From NCBI RefSeq assembly GCF_009377185.1, contig NZ_VJZC01000039.1:1-38402 (forward strand): a DNA stretch of 38,402 nucleotides. Reading direction: 5' to 3'. Every line of letters starts with the position of its first letter. Within the stretch, counting starts at the first letter, position 1. Position numbers and translations under genes: made by a program. The DNA comes from Streptomyces spongiae (GTDB taxonomy: Bacteria; Actinomycetota; Actinomycetes; Streptomycetales; Streptomycetaceae). Below are positions 35,677 to 38,402 of the stretch, piece after piece. The notes under the pieces are model-generated. The model searched no databases. It was not told the DNA's origin and saw nothing but the letters and a program-made list of their open reading frames with translations.

Positions 35677-36446
35677 ACCGACTGGAGGAGGCGGCCCTCC
35701 TCGTACGCCAGCGCGGCCGGCGGGAGCTGCTCTTCGCGTCCGCTGAGGATGACGGTGAGGGTGCCGTCGACCGGTGCCTCCGGGGCGGGCAGCTCGTTGA
35801 TCCTGCGCAGGGCCTGGGCGGCGACTGCGACGGCCGAGCCGTGCAGGACGAGCGGCGGCAGACCCGGCTGCTGCACCGCGGCGCGGATGCGCTCGGCAAC
35901 GAGTTCGTAATGGGTACAGCCCAGGACAACGGTCGTCACATCGGCCGGAGTGTGCTCCGCGGCCTCGGAGATCGCGGCCTTGATGGCCGCCTCGTCCGCG
36001 TACTGCACCGCCTCGGCCAGCCCGGGGCAAGCGACCTCTGTGACCCTCACGCCGTCGGCGAAGTCCCGGATGAGCCCCCGCTGATAGGGGCTGCCGGTGG
36101 TGGCGGGGGTGGCCCAGATGGCGACGGGTCCGCCTCCGGCCGCGGCGGGCTTGATCGCCGGTACGGTGCCGATCACCGGCAGGCCCGGTTCGAGACTGGC
36201 GCGCAGGGCGGGCAGCGCGTGCACGGAGGCGGTGTTGCAGGCCACGATCAGCGCGTCCGGACGGTGCCCGGCGGCTGCTTCGGCGACAGCGAGAGAGCGG
36301 GCCCTGATGTCCTCAGGAGTGCGCGGTCCCCAGGGCATGCCGTCGGGGTCCGACGAGAGGACGAGATCGGCGTCGGGTCGCAGTCGGCGTACCGCGGCGG
36401 CTGCCGCCAGCAGTCCGATTCCGGTGTCCATGAGCGCGATCTTCAC
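35661..36446 (-). CDS. Aspartate/glutamate racemase family protein
   Basis: The protein has 261 residues from GTG 36446 (VKIALMDTGIGLLA). The two catalytic cysteines of the family are present: Cys70 in ACNTAS and Cys177 in LGCTHYEL. The N-terminal DTG replaces the usual DSG of MurI, and the following GLLAA differs from MurI GGL. It may therefore be a MurI paralogue rather than the essential glutamate racemase for cell-wall synthesis. It is divergent from the glycosyltransferase gene over 58 bases. The substrate cannot be settled by eye. Confidence 0.88.
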   Translation of the reverse strand: MKIALMDTGIGLLAAAAAVRRLRPDADLVLSSDPDGMPWGPRTPEDIRARSLAVAEAAAGHRPDALIVACNTASVHALPALRASLEPGLPVIGTVPAIKPAAAGGGPVAIWATPATTGSPYQRGLIRDFADGVRVTEVACPGLAEAVQYADEAAIKAAISEAAEHTPADVTTVVLGCTHYELVAERIRAAVQQPGLPPLVLHGSAVAVAAQALRRINELPAPEAPVDGTLTVILSGREEQLPPAALAYEEGRLLQSVSPAR

Positions 36447-36504
36447 CCGGGCACCATACCGGATCGGCCCCGACGGCCCAGCGCGGTGGGGCAGACTGCG
36501 ACGC

Positions 36505-37674
36505 GTGAGTGCCGTCATGTGGACCGCTGTCGCATCACTGGCCGCCTGGCTGTGGCTGCTCCTCTGCCAGGGCTTCTTCTGGCGTACTGATGTACGCCTG
36601 CCGGCGCGCGACGAGCCGGACGCGTGGCCGGCGGTCTGCGTCGTCGTCCCCGCGCGGGACGAGGCGGCCGTCCTGCCCGAGAGCCTGCCCTCCTTGCTGA
36701 CGCAGGACTATCCGGGGCACGCGGAGGTCTTCCTCGTCGACGACGGCAGTACGGACGGCACCGGGGAGCTGGCCCACGACCTCGCGCGGCGGCACGGCGG
36801 GCTGCCGCTGACCGTCTCCTCTCCCGGTGAGCCGCCCCCGGGCTGGACCGGCAAGCTCTGGGCCGTGCGGCATGGAATCGGGCTGGCACGCGCGCGTGAG
36901 CCCGAGTTCCTGTTGCTGACGGACGCGGACATCGCCCACGGCCCGGACAGTCTGAGGGAGTTGGTCGCGGCTGCGCGCACCGGCGGCTTCGACCTGGTGT
37001 CGCAGATGGCCCGGCTGCGGGCGGAGAGCCTGTGGGAGCGGCTCGTCGTGCCGGCCTTCGTGTACTTCTTCGCGCAGCTCTACCCGTTTCGCCGGATCGG
37101 TGTGCGGGGCTCGCGGACCGCTGCCGCGGCCGGCGGGTGCGTGCTGCTGCGGACGGACGCCGCCGAGCGTGCCGGCGTCCCGGACTCGATCCGCCAGGCA
37201 GTCATCGACGACGTGGCGCTGGCGAAGGCCGTCAAGGGCGGCGGGGGCCACATCTGGCTGGGTCTGGCGGAGCACGTGGACAGTGTGCGTCCCTATCCAC
37301 GGCTGAACGACCTGTGGAGCATGGTCTCGCGCAGCGCCTACGCGCAGCTGCGGCACAGCCCACCGTTGTTGCTCGGCACCGTGCTCGGCCTCGCCGTGGT
37401 CTATCTGGTGCCACCGGTGGCGTTCGTGGCGGGTCTAGCCGCGGGGAGTACGGCGGCAGCGGTCGCCGGCGGGCTGGCGTGGCTGCTGATGACGGCGACG
37501 TACGTCCCGATGCTCCGCTACTACCGGCAGCCGCTCGTGCTGGCTCCGCTGCTGCCGTTCACCGCGCTGCTGTACCTCTTCATGACGGTCGATTCGGCGG
37601 TGCAGCACTACAGGGGGCGGGGCGCCGCCTGGAAGGGGCGTACGTACGCGAGGCCCGCTCCCGAGCAGCGGTGA
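36505..37674 (+). CDS. HpnB-like glycosyltransferase (GT2)
   Basis: The protein has 389 residues from GTG 36505; ATG 36517 is an alternative. One N-terminal membrane segment (ASLAAWLWLLLCQGFFW) is followed by a GT2 domain: VVVPARDEAAVLPESLPSLL, VDDGSTDGT, and the metal motif TDADIAHG. The GGCVLLRTDA and DDVALAKAVK blocks (about 210-250) resemble the hopene-associated HpnB family. Several membrane segments close the protein. Hopanoid-linked glycosyl transfer is suggested by family; no hopanoid genes are visible here. Confidence 0.9.
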   Translation: MSAVMWTAVASLAAWLWLLLCQGFFWRTDVRLPARDEPDAWPAVCVVVPARDEAAVLPESLPSLLTQDYPGHAEVFLVDDGSTDGTGELAHDLARRHGGLPLTVSSPGEPPPGWTGKLWAVRHGIGLARAREPEFLLLTDADIAHGPDSLRELVAAARTGGFDLVSQMARLRAESLWERLVVPAFVYFFAQLYPFRRIGVRGSRTAAAAGGCVLLRTDAAERAGVPDSIRQAVIDDVALAKAVKGGGGHIWLGLAEHVDSVRPYPRLNDLWSMVSRSAYAQLRHSPPLLLGTVLGLAVVYLVPPVAFVAGLAAGSTAAAVAGGLAWLLMTATYVPMLRYYRQPLVLAPLLPFTALLYLFMTVDSAVQHYRGRGAAWKGRTYARPAPEQR

Positions 37675-37695
37675 GCCGCCCTGCGCTGTCGTCCG

Positions 37696-37757
37696 ACGCC
37701 CGCGGGTCGCTTCCCGCCCGCGGGTCGCTTCCTGCCCGCGGTCACTTCCTGCCCGGG
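37696..37757. repeat. Imperfect tandem repeat between convergent genes
   Basis: Three diverging copies of a CCCGCGGGTCGCTTCC-type unit of about 20 bases lie just downstream of the glycosyltransferase stop and run into the 3' end of the TerD gene. They contain CCCGCGGG self-complementary cores and could act as a two-way terminator. Confidence 0.6.
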
Positions 37758-38402
37758 GTCCAGTTCATGCCCCAGCCGTAGGCGTGGTCGACCGTGCGCT
37801 GCGGGCTGACTCCGCGTTCGGGGACCAGGTAGCGGGCCTCGCGCTGGACGACCAGGTCGCCGTTCTGGTTGGTGATCAGGGCGAGCGCGCACACCGTGGA
37901 GGGGACCGTGCACTCGTCCAGCGAGAAGTCGACGGCCGCGCCGTGCTGCGGCTGGAGGGTGACCGTGGCGTGCAGGTCGGCGAAGGAGCGGGCGCCTTCG
38001 TAGATGGTCACGAAGATGAGGACACGCCGGAAGGCGTCCTTGTGGTCGAGGTTGATGGTGAGGTTCTCGCCGCTCGTCACCGCGCCGGTGCGGTCGTCGC
38101 CGTCGAGGTGGATGTACGGCGGCTGGTGCAGCGCGCCGAAGGCGTTGCCGAGCGACTGGATGACGCCCTTGCTGCCGTCGGACAGCTCGAACAGGGCGCA
38201 CAGGTCCAGGTCGAGGTCCGCGTGCTGGGCCACGGGCCGGCCCAGCTTGGCAGCCCACCCGGTGAACTGCTTGTGCACCTGCCAGTTCAGGTTCACGCGC
38301 ATGGCACCCGACGTGCCGCCCTGCTTGGTGAGGGAGACCGCCGGAGCCTCCTTCGTCAGGGTGACCTTGGTCAGACGGACCGGCGCCGGAGGCGCGGTGG
38401 GC
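37742..38402 (-). CDS. TerD-family stress protein (5' end outside window)
   Basis: The frame is open to the window edge, so the true start is to the right. About 219 residues are visible. The region APAVSLTKQGGTSGAMRVNL followed by NWQ is the conserved TerD-domain opening, and an earlier VRLTKVTLTKEAP resembles the same element, as in longer TerD proteins with a linker. Later features are DLDLDLCALFELSDGSKGV, VTSGENLTINLD (calcium-binding type acidic loops) and the end GWGMNWTPGRK. TerD proteins bind calcium and are linked to tellurite and other stresses and to development in Streptomyces. The ATG at 38302 is internal and not taken as the start. Confidence 0.92.
   Translation of the reverse strand, partial: PTAPPAPVRLTKVTLTKEAPAVSLTKQGGTSGAMRVNLNWQVHKQFTGWAAKLGRPVAQHADLDLDLCALFELSDGSKGVIQSLGNAFGALHQPPYIHLDGDDRTGAVTSGENLTINLDHKDAFRRVLIFVTIYEGARSFADLHATVTLQPQHGAAVDFSLDECTVPSTVCALALITNQNGDLVVQREARYLVPERGVSPQRTVDHAYGWGMNWTPGRK

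Overview
The window reads as a stretch of a Streptomyces or close relative chromosome. Base composition is very GC-rich with strong G/C at third codon positions, GTG starts are common, and the gene families are typical of that group: a large LuxR (LAL) regulator, an MmyB-type XRE regulator, an F420-linked luciferase-like oxidoreductase, a PucR/CdaR regulator with a GAF domain, TerD and an actinobacterial Lnt. All calls come from reading translations and motifs by eye; no database search was run.

Layout. (1) 1-6.8 kb: the end of a GH42 beta-galactosidase cut by the window edge, a secreted cupin, a carboxylesterase remnant, a dinucleotide-binding reductase, a TetR repressor and a divergent aldehyde dehydrogenase with a clear palindromic operator between them. 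(2) 6.9-16.3 kb: a mixed zone of intact genes (MmyB-type regulator with divergent zinc alcohol dehydrogenase; a 2,4'-dihydroxyacetophenone dioxygenase-like cupin) set among broken ones (integrase, two S8 peptidase tails, 2,3-butanediol dehydrogenase, short-chain dehydrogenase, a multiply frameshifted LAL regulator). (3) 16.36-22.53 kb: an intact five-gene operon on the + strand encoding a lipoprotein sugar-binding protein, a double ABC ATPase, a permease, a zinc alcohol dehydrogenase and a DUF4380/mutarotase-like protein, preceded by an AT-rich perfect palindrome and a TTGACG/CATACT promoter. This is the best candidate for an undescribed system, probably uptake and first oxidation of an unusual sugar. 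(4) 22.5-27.2 kb: more decay (IS110 transposase, amidohydrolase, acyl-CoA dehydrogenase remnants) around an intact luciferase-like oxidoreductase and a LuxR regulator, then about 1 kb without a gene. (5) 27.25-38.4 kb: compact and intact. An MHS-family transporter, a PucR-type regulator and a 3-hydroxybutyrate dehydrogenase look like one catabolic module. These are followed by a Nudix hydrolase, Lnt, an O-antigen-ligase-like membrane protein, a small membrane protein, a glutamate-racemase-like protein, an HpnB-like glycosyltransferase and a TerD protein cut by the window edge.

The contrast between the decaying left and middle part and the intact right part from about 27.2 kb suggests the boundary between accessory arm-like DNA and a more conserved block. 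Some frameshifts could be assembly errors; the internal deletions and chimeric junctions are harder to explain that way.
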